Below are positions 46,956-59,334 of a stretch of DNA of 64,000 bases, piece by piece; within the stretch, counting starts at the first letter, position 1, and each line of letters begins with the position of its first letter. The position numbers and the translations under genes were made by a program. Location: positions 22,018,501 to 22,082,500 of the forward strand of contig NC_053422.1 of the NCBI RefSeq assembly GCF_016859285.1. Reading direction: 5' to 3'. The DNA is from Xiphias gladius (lineage: Eukaryota > Chordata > Actinopteri > Istiophoriformes > Xiphiidae). The notes under the pieces were generated by a model. That model was not told the DNA's origin and searched no databases. It saw nothing but the letters and a program-made list of their open reading frames with translations.

Positions 46956-49900
46956 TCAGAGGCAGTGGTTGGTGGTCGGGAGCCACGGAGACTGGCGCAG
47001 GAGACAGTCTGTGGTGTCTTCAGCTAGCTTGGCATGCCGGGAAATAGCTGTAAGTTGGGGGTTCAGGGGGAAGCTGTAGTGGTAAAGACAGTAAGGGCCC
47101 GCAGTGTCAGAGTGATGAGGGAGGAGAGAAGGCCCCTGCGAGCTGAGGGGGCTGTGCATGGGGATGAGGCAGGGGGAGCTCCCCGGAGGCCCGTGAAGAC
47201 AGGGTTCCCTAGAGTGGGGAGGTTTCTTCCCCTGCAGAGCAGAGAGGAGCGGGAGGTCTGTTAGCGGAGAGAGCGGGGGCAGGCCTCTCAGTCTGTCTGC
47301 TCCCAGAGCGGAGAAGGCTCGGCCAGGCAGCGGGGAGATGCTGGGTGAGGTCTTGCTGTAGAGGGGGAGAGCGAGCGTGTGGAGAGCGGCATCCTGGCAG
47401 GAGAGCGCAGAGACGGAGAACGGGTTAAGGGATGAGGATGAGGAGAAAGGGAGGAGGCTCTTCACACTGCTGGCTGGCGACCCTGAGCTCCCTGTTGAAG
47501 AAGAAGTCAGAAACCCAAATTAAAGATATATTAAAAAGAAAAAAAAAAAAGAGGGAATTTATGAGAGCTGCAGCACAGTACCCTGGAGCTGTATGGTGAA
47601 TGGCTTGAAGTCCAAGCTGAGAGGGCCTCTCCAGGGATATGACTCCAATAAGCCATCCAACACCCCTCTGTACACACACACATATATACTGTAAAAGCAC
47701 TGCAACATGTTATTCCAGGTATTTAAATATTGGTTCTGAGAGGTGTGAAATTCTGCACTTCACAGTTCGACTTCATTTGAAGGTTTTATGTGGCATCAAG
47801 TTTCAGTGGTTGAACCTTAAATCCCTCTTGGGCCCTTTAGTGAAGTACTTTCCGAGCTGAAATAAGTGTCGGTGCTTGGTGAGTTTTTCTCTACCTGTTC
47901 CTTCCTGGATCTCTGAAGCCCTTGGCAAACGGGTTCCTATCGATCTTCAGTTTTGTGATCTTGCCCAGGAGAGAGGAACAGACGTGGAGTTAGAGTGGAG
48001 GTGTCAAGCGGTGACGTGTTAAGCTAACAATGAGCTCAGCTTTACAACAGGCCGGAGAGTGGCAGAGCTGTCCCCCGGGGACTGCATCTCCCAGCAGCAC
48101 CCAGGGCGATCGGCCATGTCAAACAAGATTCTTGGAGAAGGGGGTTCGGGGTCGTACAGTTTTATTTGGTGCTTTAATGGGCTGTGGACTCCAGCAGTCG
48201 GCTCAGTCACAGCTGGTTACTGGGTTTCTGTAATAATACGTTCACTGATCGTAAAATGAGCCCTGATGAAAAGAGCTGGCAGTCCCTGCGGATGGCTCTG
48301 TTACTGGAGGCATGGTAGCCAAGACTGGGGTCAGCTCCCCTGCATGGGAACACACACACCCTCTCTCAGCAACTGACCCCGCTGAATATCAGGACACTGC
48401 AATTTATTACCCAGCTGAGACCACAGAGGATCGGTCCTGATGTGAAGATTAAAGACAGAGGTCAAAGAGGCCTGAGCTGTCGACTGGATCATCACAACAA
48501 TGAGTATGCCGATGACAAAGATTGAACATCTGCTTTTTGAATATTTTGGCCACATAAAGGATGAAAAGTGTAAATTAGCTATAAAAAATACTCAGTATTG
48601 CTCATTTTTATTTCAATGTACAAAGATTTGAGTTGTCTACAAGAATATATCCTCAGTTCACGTAGTCTCTTAACCCTTGTATTTTACTACCCTATAGGGT
48701 GATCCCATTTCATAGAGTGTTACCTGTTGATTCTGATAGGCCGTGACTGTGGTGAATTCAGTTTCTGCGAAGGAGAAGCTGTGCACTCCCTCAGCAGGAA
48801 GCGACTGGATCTGAGACAAGTCCATCCGAGAGTCGTGCCGGATGACGTGCACTCGTGGCTTGTATTTATGCATCGACTGAAGAATAATCTGTTTCAAGAG
48901 ATGAAAATGATAGTTCAAATTTTGTAAGGTGGACCTCGAGTATATCTTTATCTGAAAGTTGAACTGCAGAAACAAATCTATAGTGGGCCCCAACTAAAAA
49001 TTGTATTTGGCTTTTTTGCATGAAAAATTAAACAATAGGCTATTGTATTATATACAATTAATTGGTGAAACTGTTGATCTGTTGCTCAACTAACTGATTT
49101 ATAAAGTAATTGCTCTGGCTTTACAATATAGTCCAGTAGTGTGTGGGTTTTGCCAAAACTTCAAGTTTCAAATCATTTTAAAGATATTAACACTCAAAAA
49201 ACTAGGGAAACCAGCCTCTCATAGGGTTTCTGTTGGTATTAAATCTCCATTGTCATTTCATTATGCAAATTACTTCATCCCCACCACTTAACTACAGTAG
49301 GTGATGTATGAAGGTAAAGTGATAATATAACAAAATCTAATTTACAACAAATGTAATTGCACGCAGACGGTTCTGTGAAAACAAAATAATACGCTGCAAA
49401 AATAACAGAACCTCTGCTATTACATCAAAACTACAGCTGGAACTAAAATGTGCTAAACAACAATTAAATTAACAAAAAACATCACATGTCATTTACTACC
49501 AGTATCACATGAATGATAAATACTTAATAATTTCATGGATATTAACATATATAAATATTAAACATATATAAATATAAATTAAACTATAATTTTTTGAGTA
49601 GATTCATGTTAGCTTGAGGGGGCTGGATACTGCAAAAAGAGGTTGAGCTGAGTAAAACTGATTTCCCAAAATTGAATTTTGCAGTGTATTTTGTAGTTTT
49701 TGTCGTGTGTTATTAGCTATTCTCATTTTGCATATTTGGTGAAGTATTTTATAGAATTAACAGACAAAGTTAAATAGTAAAATTAAAATTAACAGTTTGA
49801 CGTCTTTGGAGCTCTGAAGTGTTTAAATCTGGAGTTTCACTTTTTTGCCTTTTAAGGGGAAAAGCGAAATAAAAATAAATATTTTGATATGATATATATA

Positions 49901-50938
49901 GGGTTTCAAAATGGAAAGCAGATTTATTCTTAAATACACGAAACAGTCAAGCTAAACTGCCAAACAGCAATGTGTTTTGGCGGAATAAGAGAGTTCCAGA
50001 GAGGCCAGTTCGGGATATGAACTGACCACAACAACATCATGGATTATGAGGCTGTTTTAGAGAAGCAAATTTCAGCTCCGCAGTACAAACACTGTTTCTA
50101 AATTCCTTCATCATATTCCAGAATAATGAATCCTCCATACACACTAAGAACTGAATTCAGTGGGGGTTTTCTAAACAGGAGGATCAAGTCAAAAGCCTCC
50201 TATAGGCCCCCTCAATCACCACATCTGTCACATGTGTACAAAACTGAACTTTTACAGGACGTTCTGGAGCGGAAAAGGATTTCCACACTTCCTTTATCCC
50301 TAAAAGACAGGCAGGCTGTCCTTCCCGAAGAATCGTCCAACACTAAACCGGACTCGGTTCAGGACGTGTATGACAGCAATCCAAGGAGGACTGTGGCCGA
50401 CTCTGGTGCTCATTAATACCATTATACGTACTACGGGATGAACTTTTCTTACGTGAACTCTCTCAAATTGAGTAAGGTAACACTAAGAAATATTCAGAAA
50501 TATCTTTAAAATCTTATATTACAAATCAAGACATTAAAATACAAGAAGAGTGATGAGCAGTAAAACTATGTCCCACCATTTTCACTAAAAATGTCTCCCC
50601 AGTAGGCCCACTGCATGCACAGTATTTAGCCTTTACCCATTATCTACTGGACAGATAAAGAGTCAGCAGCGCATGCTCAGATGTGTTACCTACATGTCCC
50701 TTATCGTCCATCTCATTGTTGGTGAGTTTGACCCGGTCAAAGCTGATGACCTGGCGCATCCACGTCTCTCCTGCGCACGGCGAGTCCGGGTGCACGTAGA
50801 GCCGGGGAGAGATGCAGGAGTGGTCCGTGTTTCCAGCCACCATCCACTGCGAGCTGTGGTACACATACCTGCGGGGGTACACACGTGTGAGTAAAAAAAA
50901 AAAGCCAATGGATGAATACTGAGTTAGAATTATTTAAT

Positions 50939-51020
<82 letters not shown>

Positions 51021-53538
51021 GTAGCGTTTGGAGTCCACGGGCATGACGTCCATCGCGATGTAATACTGCTGGCACGGGTCCAGGTTGCGCACCTTGACGC
51101 GCACTGAGGGAAACATTCTCCTAAAGACAGGTGACTTCATTAGGAGCTGGAAATGACTCGTTTTTTAAAAATCCATTTTAAATGAACTGTAAAAAAAAAA
51201 AATCATCCTTTTAAAAAACGGGCAAAAGGTGAGTTCAGCCCTCGTGGATTTCACATCGTAAAATGACAGAGCCATTGATCAGCGACGCAAACACGAGGCA
51301 CAAACTTTGCTGCCCGCAGCGGCCAAGTTCAGAGGAAAGTTCAGGGGCCTCGAGGGGCCAGGAGGGCATCCTCACTGCCGAGATTTATAGCCTGTGTTCT
51401 CGGTAATTGAATAAACGGAACCTAGATTTCAGCAAGTAGTTATGTCCCATAACTCATTTATGGGGGGAGAAAACCGAAGAGGACGCACATGGCTACCTAT
51501 CAGACCATGAATTAATTTCTTTGAAACTGGAAGATAAAGTTAATGTAATTGGACTATACCCAAGGATCCCTCCGAGTCACAAGATTTCGTTATGTAACTG
51601 ATAGTCCTGGATTATATAGAACAGCTCTTCTTTTAATTCCTTATAGTCTCGAACAAATGGAAAACAGTTAAAGTTTAATTCGATTTGACAAAATTTAATC
51701 ATTTTTCCAAATGGGAGTTGCTTTCAGCAAAGGATATAAATTTACCTCGGAATACATCATGTGCACCGTTCGTTTTATAAGACTACCGCACTTCCCTGTC
51801 CCAGAAATATCAACACAACAACGCGAACGGAGGGCCTGTGCACCACCGAATTATATTTCCACAAGTATTCCCAAGGTACACAGAAGAGCAAGCGCACACG
51901 CACAGGCAGCGTCCGGTCCGCGGGCTGTATTTTGTTGACTGAAGTCTCTGTAGTTCAGCCAGCTTGTCCGGGAAATGTCTTTGCTGTAAACCCGAGTGTC
52001 CAGCTGCTCGCCTCCGGTTTACACATGATAAACGCGCACCTGTGACCATATCGTATTTCACGCCACCGATAAGCACCGCTCGGTCTAGTATCCCATTTGT
52101 CGCAGAGACACAGGAGCGAACATTTCATCATAACGGACTGCAAATGAAAGACGGCTTAGACGCCTTTTTTTTTTAAACATAAGAAAAAAAAAGAAAAAGA
52201 TAAAGACTTAAAGGTTCACAACTGTTTAGGCAGCGAGGCCCGGAATGTGGAGTCTGGCGCCTGCCGCTTGTTTTGATATGAAAATTGACTTTTGTTGTTG
52301 TTGTTATTGTTGTTGTTTTTTTTCGATATATCGCCAGAAATGACTCCCCCCCAAAAAAAGGAAAAAAAAGGAAAAGGAAAAGAATTCTACCACAAATCTC
52401 ATCAAAGAACACAAGACTTCGTGTCAGTTAAGGTTTTGACAGTTTAAAATAATTAGCCTAGGCACGTACAGACCAAATGAAATAAATGATGAATAGAGCC
52501 GGTAATTCAAATAGTAACATAGTTAAATGTTCCTCTTGGCCCCGGATATGTAGGACGAATAGGCTTGGAGCTGGGAAGTTCTGAAGGATGGAAAAACCCA
52601 GTAAAGTCAGCAAAGTGCATCTAAATGCTGAACCGAAATGGGAAGGCTTCTCTCAGTCTCTTTACAAACGTCTGGGCTGTTCTAATAGTTCGGGGTAAAA
52701 GCAGTTTCTCTTGACCGGACTTCATACCTCCCAGCTTTAGTGATGATCATCTCGGTGCCGATCTCATAGAATCTCTTCCACAGCTCGGAGCCCTGCAGCT
52801 CTACTTGCACCTCTCTGTCCAGGCGGGAGCCGTTCTCCTCGGGCTTGTTCTCCCCTCCATCTGGGTCAGGGGCCCCCTCAACCCCTGACCCTGCAGTCTG
52901 TCTCTGCGGGTCACACGAGGTCTCCTCCGGCCCCCTCGGTGCTGAACCTGCTTTCTTCAGCTGGCTGACTGGATACTCATGCAGGCCTGAGAAGTGCAAA
53001 AGAACGAGGTGTGAGGGACAGGTGGAGAAATTCAGCCAAGTAATCCATGCATTTTTGTTGACCAAAATCATTTATGATTTAGCTGCAGTTTTATTTTGAC
53101 GTTTGGCTTTGAATAAGCTGTAGATATTAACAAAAATGTTGTTTTAAAAAAAAGAAAAAACTCAGCACGTTCCTGCAGTGTGCAAGCATGGAGAATATTT
53201 ACAAAACTTTCTGGAATAACTTTGGAATTGAACTGTTAAAATTATAGAATCAGGTTAAAGTGTGAAAACCGAATAGGTGTAAAATAAGGGTCTGAGGTTG
53301 TGCGTGTTGTTGCTCCATTTTGTGCGTAAAATGAATGTTATGAATGTGAAAGCAGTGAGATGTTCTGGAAAATCCAACAGGAGCTTCCTCCTGTCTCACC
53401 GGTGAAGATGCTCGTGTCGCCGCCGGTGTCTCCAGCTGAACTTGACTCTTGTCCCTCCGACACTTTCATCCTCTTGCAGGGTTTCCCGACCAGCGACTCC
53501 ACCGAAAACGCGTGGGCCCTGGAGCTCAGACCCTGCAT
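46956..53538 (-). CDS. tbx22: tbx22, T-box transcription factor, 508 aa, eight coding exons
   Basis: TBX22 is a T-box repressor; human loss causes X-linked cleft palate with ankyloglossia. Exons are 53538-53400, 52986-52728, 51120-51019, 50868-50694, 48888-48724, 47959-47895, 47667-47582 and 47491-46956. Phases agree and the total is 1527 nt. The N-terminus [19 protein letters not shown] carries an eh1-like Groucho-binding motif (FSVESLV). The T-box spans about residues 106-315, including [70 protein letters not shown] and [20 protein letters not shown]. The [11 protein letters not shown] and [13 protein letters not shown] wording fits TBX22 better than TBX15 or TBX18. The C-terminal exon is Ser/Pro/Leu-rich. 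Length matches human TBX22 (520 aa). Confidence 0.96.
48889..50693 (-). other. tbx22 intron 4
   Basis: 1.8-kb intron, AT-rich from 49.0 to 49.95 kb. It carries a protein-like plus-strand exon candidate at 50039-50476, described separately. Confidence 0.7.
50039..50476 (+). pseudogene. Unidentified protein-like exon with two in-frame stops, antisense in tbx22 intron 4
   Basis: An ATG in good context (ATCATGG) at 50039 opens a frame of 146 codons ending exactly at a splice-like AAG/GTAACA at 50476/50477. The frame is broken only by TAA at 50099-50101 and TAA at 50414-50416. Between the stops the composition is mixed and non-repetitive (for example [18 protein letters not shown] and [19 protein letters not shown]). 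Beyond the second stop the same frame continues with [21 protein letters not shown] do not recognise the family. It may be a decayed gene, a processed fragment, or a short gene starting at the ATG at 50126 (96 aa). It is not a shadow of a tbx22 exon. Confidence 0.4.
50941..51018. repeat. (AC)39 microsatellite forming the start of tbx22 intron 3
   Basis: 78 bp of uninterrupted AC on the plus strand, so the minus-strand transcript reads CAG followed directly by (GT)39. It occupies just over half of the 150-bp intron (51018-50869), and its first GT is the 5' splice site of exon 3. Confidence 0.95.
51121..52727 (-). other. tbx22 intron 2
   Basis: 1.6-kb intron between exons 2 and 3 with A/T homopolymers near 52.15-52.38 kb. 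No extra exon or known repeat was recognised. Confidence 0.65.
52987..53399 (-). other. tbx22 intron 1
   Basis: 413-bp AT-rich intron with a GTGAGA donor and a TTCTCAG acceptor; nothing further seen. Confidence 0.75.
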
Positions 53539-53652
53539 CTCGGCGAAAGATCCCGTCCTTCTACGCGGTCTATATCCTTCTGAACTTCGACTTCTTCCCG
53601 CACAGGGCCTCAGGGTCCCGGCTCATTCGGGACAGGACGCGGGCAGGGCAGG

Positions 53653-53690
<38 letters not shown>

Positions 53691-54130
53691 GCGGCGGCAG
53701 CAGCGGCAGCGGCAGCACCTCAGGGAGTCCCTCTTCTCTCACTGCCGCTCCGTGACGCTGCGTAATTGATCCGGTGCGTTCCCATGTGTTCTCATCCACC
53801 TTCATCCAAAATCCTTGATTACTGGCACGCCTCTCCTCCTCACCACAATATTCCCCTCTCTCTCCCTTTATCCGTCTCTGTGTCTCCCCTTTCCTCTCCG
53901 TCCCACAGAGGGCTTGTTCCTCCGGTTCCCCTCTGCGCGTCACAGAGAGGGAGGGAAGAGCGCAGCGTGCTTTCCTCCACACTGGCCTGCGCTGCAAAAA
54001 AAAATGTCCATCCTCACTCTTATCCCGACCTCAAAATCCTATTTTCCTGAAGCGAAAGAGAAAACAGTCCACTACGAGAGTAAACTGGTTACTTTTCTTC
54101 CCAAAGCCATCGCGTTTTTTGTTTTTCTTT
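53539..54130 (-). promoter_or_regulatory. tbx22 5' UTR and proximal promoter region
   Basis: GC-richer sequence immediately upstream of the tbx22 start codon, containing a GCA/GCG trinucleotide tract and pyrimidine-rich DNA. The transcription start site is not determinable by eye. Confidence 0.5.
53655..53716. repeat. (GCA)n/(GCG)n trinucleotide tract upstream of tbx22
   Basis: About eleven GCA units followed by mixed GCG and GCA, 117-178 bp upstream of the tbx22 start codon. It is probably in the 5' UTR, where it reads as CTG/TGC. Confidence 0.92.
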
Positions 54131-55519
54131 AAACGAGCCGCTACTTTGAAGCGAAGCAAAATGGGACAGATTGCTTTATTAGTATCAACAGGTGACATCT
54201 GATTCAAGACTCAACTGAATCAAGTTCATTTGAGAGGAGACAAGTCAGATTATCGAATACATTTTCCGTTTTTCCACTTTGTAATATAAAGCAAGTCTGA
54301 TCAATCCCCCAAATAAAGTTCGAAAGAAGGAGGCCGCCAAATATCAATTAGAAGGAATTTAATAGTCTGGATTTAAGTCGCCAGTGTGTTTGATTTAAAT
54401 TTTGTGAAGCACGTTTTCTCTTAAGTCATTTTTTTTTCCAGAAACAATCCTTTTGATTGTTTCCCATGTTGCTTCCCTCCATTTAGACAGCGGATAGATA
54501 AATAGAATGAACGTTTTAGAGCACCAGAGGGGGAGTCGAGGCACAAATATTTAAGTCTGTTAATTCAGACCATCTGGAGGGTAAAATATTTCCATGGAAC
54601 TCGCTGCATTTCTGTTGAAGCTAACATTTCCTATATTAATTTGGAGGGTTTTTCTTGAAGCGTTCTCTTGTCTCCCGTTCCTCCGGTATAGAAGTGGGGA
54701 GTTTTTTTTACGGGGGGGTTCCTTTTGCGGTGCCCGGTGAGGGTGTGCGCCAGTCTGGTTTTCATAAGTGCGGAGATCAGATGGAGTTTGGCGCACTGGG
54801 GGGAAACCGGGCCGTAATGACAGCTCGGGATTATTACATTACTGCTCGACATGAAATAGATCCGCTCTACACAAATAAAAGTCATCGAAGGCTCTATTTA
54901 AAATGTTTTTTAATCACATGATATAATTGCTCTGAGGAGAAAACAAATGAGGGCTGTGTTTACGGCACGGTTGGTTTGGTTGGTGATGGAAATCTCCGAC
55001 AACAGCCGGGAAATGGAGAAGTATGACCAAGCGGAATCACATGTTCTCTGTCATCATAACCTGCTTCAGGACCGCGGCCTGGATTTATGTTTATCCTTCC
55101 CTACTTGTCGTTTTCTTTCAAGACTGTAACAAAGTGCATCCCAAACGCGCGGCCCGGCTCAGGGCGGCGGGTGGAAAAAAAAAAAAAAGTGCAGCAGAAA
55201 TGACTGCGGTGCCTCTTCTCGTGCGCGCACAAGCCCGGCGCTGCCTCTTTCTGGAAATAAAAGACTCGAGAAACTGGTGGAAATAGCCCGCGCAGTTTCC
55301 CTCCCCACAAATTTGAGAGGTCGCTCTCCCATGTTGTCTTCGGCAGTCAGACCATAAATCTCCATCGTGGGATTATGAGATGTCAGCCGAGCGATGACGG
55401 GTGTGAGCCTGGTCCTCCCAAACACAACAGGAAGCTCCCTGGGTTTGTTTTATCATTTTGAATCCAGCGCGAATCTACATTTGTCCCATGCGGGAATGTT
55501 TGGCACACATGTTTCCTCT

Positions 55520-55740
55520 TATTAGGCAAAATACGCACCCTTGGCGGAAACGAGACTCAAATCCAATTTGGCACGGACGTCAGGTTTCCATTAATGCGGA
55601 AGTGTGATGACCAGCTGCCATTAGGCTTTCCGATCCTTTTGCGCCTTCGGGCTCGCTCGCATGCCGCTGATGTGCGTATCCCCGGGCTAATTAATGATCA
55701 TTTGCGAATAATTGCTTTGCAATTGAAGTTTAGTGGTAGA
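55520..55740. promoter_or_regulatory. Candidate conserved enhancer upstream of tbx22
   Basis: Non-repetitive sequence with TAATTAAT (55688-55695), ATTTGCGA, AATAATTGC and GCAATTG packed within 50 bp, typical of homeodomain and POU/HMG binding clusters in developmental enhancers. Conservation cannot be seen from one genome. Confidence 0.3.
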
Positions 55741-55964
55741 CCTTTAAACGCACGTCACCGGGTGGATTAAATTTGGGATTCAAGTGCAACACATTAATCA
55801 CGAGGTTCACTTAAACTTTGGTTGGTCAAAAGGAAATTCTACTGTTTCGAGAATCTGGCTTTTATGGATTAAATGGTATTTTTCTCCATTTCACAACAAA
55901 TGCTTTGTTTATTCTCCGTGTCATTTGTTTTTCCAGTATGACTTGATGACAAACACTTCGGCTG

Positions 55965-55966
<2 letters not shown>

Positions 55967-56013
<47 letters not shown>
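55967..56013. repeat. (GT)23 microsatellite
   Basis: 47 bp of uninterrupted GT. Confidence 0.95.
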
Positions 56014-56014
<1 letters not shown>

Positions 56015-56222
56015 CTGCAGGCTGGTGCCCAAAGAGTAATCACGACCAGCCATGGACCCACGGTAGGCGTCTGTCTGTACTGTATGTGCGCACATGCTCA
56101 CAACGCGATGCATGTGTGTGTGTTTATAAACAGGCCTGTCTGTCTGTAACTCAGCGCTGAGTGGATGTGACGAGCCCCCCTGATGGTTCGTTTTAAGTTG
56201 GACTCTGATGCTGAGCAGTTTG

Positions 56223-56224
<2 letters not shown>

Positions 56225-56277
<53 letters not shown>
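56225..56277. repeat. (TG)26 microsatellite
   Basis: 53 bp of uninterrupted TG. Confidence 0.95.
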
Positions 56278-56279
<2 letters not shown>

Positions 56280-56767
56280 GGGTTATTCTGGGCATGGGCC
56301 GCCGGAGCGGATGCCCACTCACTGCCAAATGTCAAACTTCCACCACTCGTCCACTGTGACATATGTGGAGTGTTTGAATAAAGAACGCTGTGCACACTTA
56401 GTGTTTCGTGGCGCTAATGGGATGTGAGTTCTCTATATTGCACTTGAATGAGGGCTCACCCGGAACACACACACAGTGTATACTGAGACAACGATGTGCT
56501 AATTGTTTCCAAAATTTGATCCTGAAAACCTCATCTTCTGTGAGGACTTCAAGTAGCGCACGAGCTGTTGGTTATTTACTGATTTTGTTACTGGCTGCTT
56601 CTACTTTCAATAGACGGAGCTGGAACCTCCAGATGGGATGAGAAAGACAGCCAAGGAAGAAGACATGAGAGGAGAAACAGAACAAAGACCAGCGGTGTAA
56701 TCGGTTTACAAAACACCCGATTACAGAGTGACAAATTCCTTTGACCCTTATATGTCATCAGCTTCAT

Positions 56768-56768
<1 letters not shown>

Positions 56769-56832
<64 letters not shown>
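56769..56832. repeat. (GT)32 microsatellite
   Basis: 64 bp of uninterrupted GT. Confidence 0.95.
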
Positions 56833-56833
<1 letters not shown>

Positions 56834-57959
56834 TGTGGGTGTAATGTCACATATGCTACTCATAACCTCCCGTCTTGTCCCCGTCCCGGGGGGTACACTG
56901 CGTCTCTCAGACTCTCGAGTCCCCTGCGGGGAATCCCTCGCTGCGCAAGCACCAAGTCTCACCATGGCCTCTGGCTCTTCAGCAGCTCTGATGGGCGAGT
57001 CAGTGAGACGCCGATCACATCCCTCCCTGCCTGTAGGAGTTAATTGACCGTGTCTGCCAACACAGTCGCATGTTGCCCCATTGATTTGCTGCTGAGAAGC
57101 TTCCAAATTCTCTCCTCCAATCAGCTCTTACTGAGAGAAGTCTGGGCTTAATCTCAATTTGGCTGCTGCTATGGAGTCTGGATGAGAAAGAGGGGAAATC
57201 TCACCTGTTTAATACTGCTGAGCCACATGGGTCGAGAGCTTAAGCTGGATGCTGTATTTTTATGTATTTTCACCAGAATATTTCCTAGCTACTATCATGG
57301 CTTCTGCAAATCTGCCTTATCACTACCCATCTCTATTGATTCCTATAGCAGTGTTTATAGTGGTTTGTGCTGTTCAAAGGGCTGTAGGTGGCTGACATGT
57401 TAATAACAGTAGAAATATAAAAAAAAAAGGAGACTAATGCACAGACATATACGATTAAATCTAAAGAAAATGTGAGTGGATAAATAATAGACCAAAAAAA
57501 AACATTACAATAAAACAATTACAGAGGCAAGATTTTGAAAACAGTCATGACATTTTCTAAAAAAAGAAAAAAAAAAAGACATGGGGATGCAACTGGTGAT
57601 ATCTACATTTTTCTTACTGTCAGAAAATCCCATGAAAAGACCAAAACCAACATTAAATTGATCCTACTAACAAGTAGTGTATCCAAAGCCTGAGAGAGCC
57701 CATTCCTCTGTGCCACAGACCTTCACAGTTGTCCAAAAAGCTGTTAAAAACACACCAATTAACCACACTGACTGACATGGTCCTTCATTATAATAAACAT
57801 AGGCACTGCTGTTTATTTTCAGCCAAACCCACATACACCGTCCTGCTGCTAGAGCACCAAATCTGCAGCTGAAAGCAGTCCCCCATAATTTTACACTCTC
57901 TTTCTTACTCCTGTTTGTTGCCCAGCAGTTTGAGGAAATGACTGAGCCCTTTTTTCATA

Positions 57960-58330
57960 AAAATGAAACTATATATTCACAAGTCGTTTCAAAGATTTAC
58001 ATATTCAGAAGGAACCAATAGGGATCGGAGCTGTGGGAGTTGGTGACAGTGTTAAGAATATAGAATATTGCACCGATATCAAGACTCGGCTGCTCCCAGA
58101 TTCCCTCGGACAGAATGTTCCAGCAGCTTGGAGCACAAGAAGCAAAAGACAGCTGCACCAAGTTTTTCTCTTTCAGTGTGGAACAACTAGAAGGCTTGTG
58201 CCAAAGGACCTGAAAGGCCTCTTGGGTACATACTGTACATAGAAAAATCATACAAGCACATTGGTGCAAGATCCTAAAGTACTTAAAATATTTTTAAAAT
58301 CAGAAAAACTGACAGGGAACCAATGTCATC
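57960..58330 (-). mobile_element. Possible 3' end of a non-LTR retrotransposon ORF
   Basis: The minus-strand frame near 58190-58050 includes LVQLSFASCAPSCWNILSEG and a following hydrophobic-basic stretch. The pattern resembles the degenerate C-terminal tail seen after LINE reverse transcriptases (F-S-x-A-x-P-x-x-W-N-x-L-P). No reverse transcriptase motif is present, so the call is tentative. Confidence 0.3.
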
Positions 58331-58773
58331 AAAGGGAAACTCTACTAATTTTATACATAAAGATCTGTTTGCTTGTCATGGGAGCACCACTCAACCTGTA
58401 GAAACAGTTGCACAGTGTCCTCTGTGGCTCTGGAGGAGCTTTGTCAAGTCTGTGAAAACAATCGCGATGACGTGATCAAGGTTATCTTTACCTGTAAGAC
58501 TTTAAATGAAAGCTACATTTTTAAAGGAGACTGTGTTATAAACTGTAGATGTGAAAGACGTGTATTTACCAGGCATGAATAAAAGACGTTATCTAGCTGC
58601 ATTACGGGACGTTTAGGATCCAGGGTTTTTTGGAGCTTGACACATTCTGGGACATAAACAGTCCCATCTCATAAAATTATGAGGCTCTCCTCCTGTAAAA
58701 AACAAGCCCAGAGGTCGTCTGTGCCAGCAGCTTATTACGACCCATAGTTTCGTTTTATTGTTAGGTGACCTCT

Positions 58774-59163
58774 TAGTGATGTGTCGGTCGCGAACAAGTC
58801 GGCGATGGGAGACGGCTCTCGTCCGAGGGCCGATTTCTTTTCATTTACAATGTTCAATTTAAATAAAATGTTCAATACACATGTGGAATAGTGTTTCATG
58901 TTTTTACATTAATGTTTTTATACCAGAAATAATGTAAAATAATGGTATACTGGAAATGATCAGGTTTAGTATTGAATAATTTAAGTGATATGCGTGCACA
59001 CATACCAATCAAAGGTCAAAACATTGCTAAATTTGGTTGAATTATAAAAGCCAGAAGTGGTACTGAATGGGGAGCCGCCTGGGAGCCGAAAGAGCCGACT
59101 TTTATTGCTGAGCTGAGCCAAAGGATCGGTCTCAATGAAGAGAGCCAGAAATCCCATCAGTAG
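58774..59163. mobile_element. hAT-like non-autonomous element
   Basis: Starts TAGTGATG and ends CATCAGTA (7 of 8 terminal bases complementary). GAGCCG-rich sub-terminal repeats occur near the right end (GGGAGCCGCC, GGGAGCCGAAAGAGCCGAC), with AT-rich internal sequence and no coding capacity. The terminal motif and GAGCCG/CGGCTC ends are typical of fish hAT MITEs. Confidence 0.55.
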
Positions 59164-59334
59164 TAGTAGTTATGTCAGGAGCGAAAGGAGGAAGTCAGGT
59201 GACGTAGCAAATAAAGCGACAAAGTCTGCGTTAGGAAGAGGTTGGGGTGGATGGATGGGTCAGCAAAACACAGGGCTTTTTCGTTTCCCTAGAGAAACCA
59301 ATGGTTAATATTCTCTCTTTCATCTGTGACTATT

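Noticed and set aside
46956..47264. Plus-strand frame at 47034-47264
   Set aside because: Shadow of the GC-richer tbx22 last exon on the opposite strand.
53360..53765. Two overlapping plus-strand frames with poly-Ala or poly-Ser
   Set aside because: They run antisense to tbx22 exon 1 and through the GCA/GCG tract; composition comes from the repeat and the real exon on the other strand.
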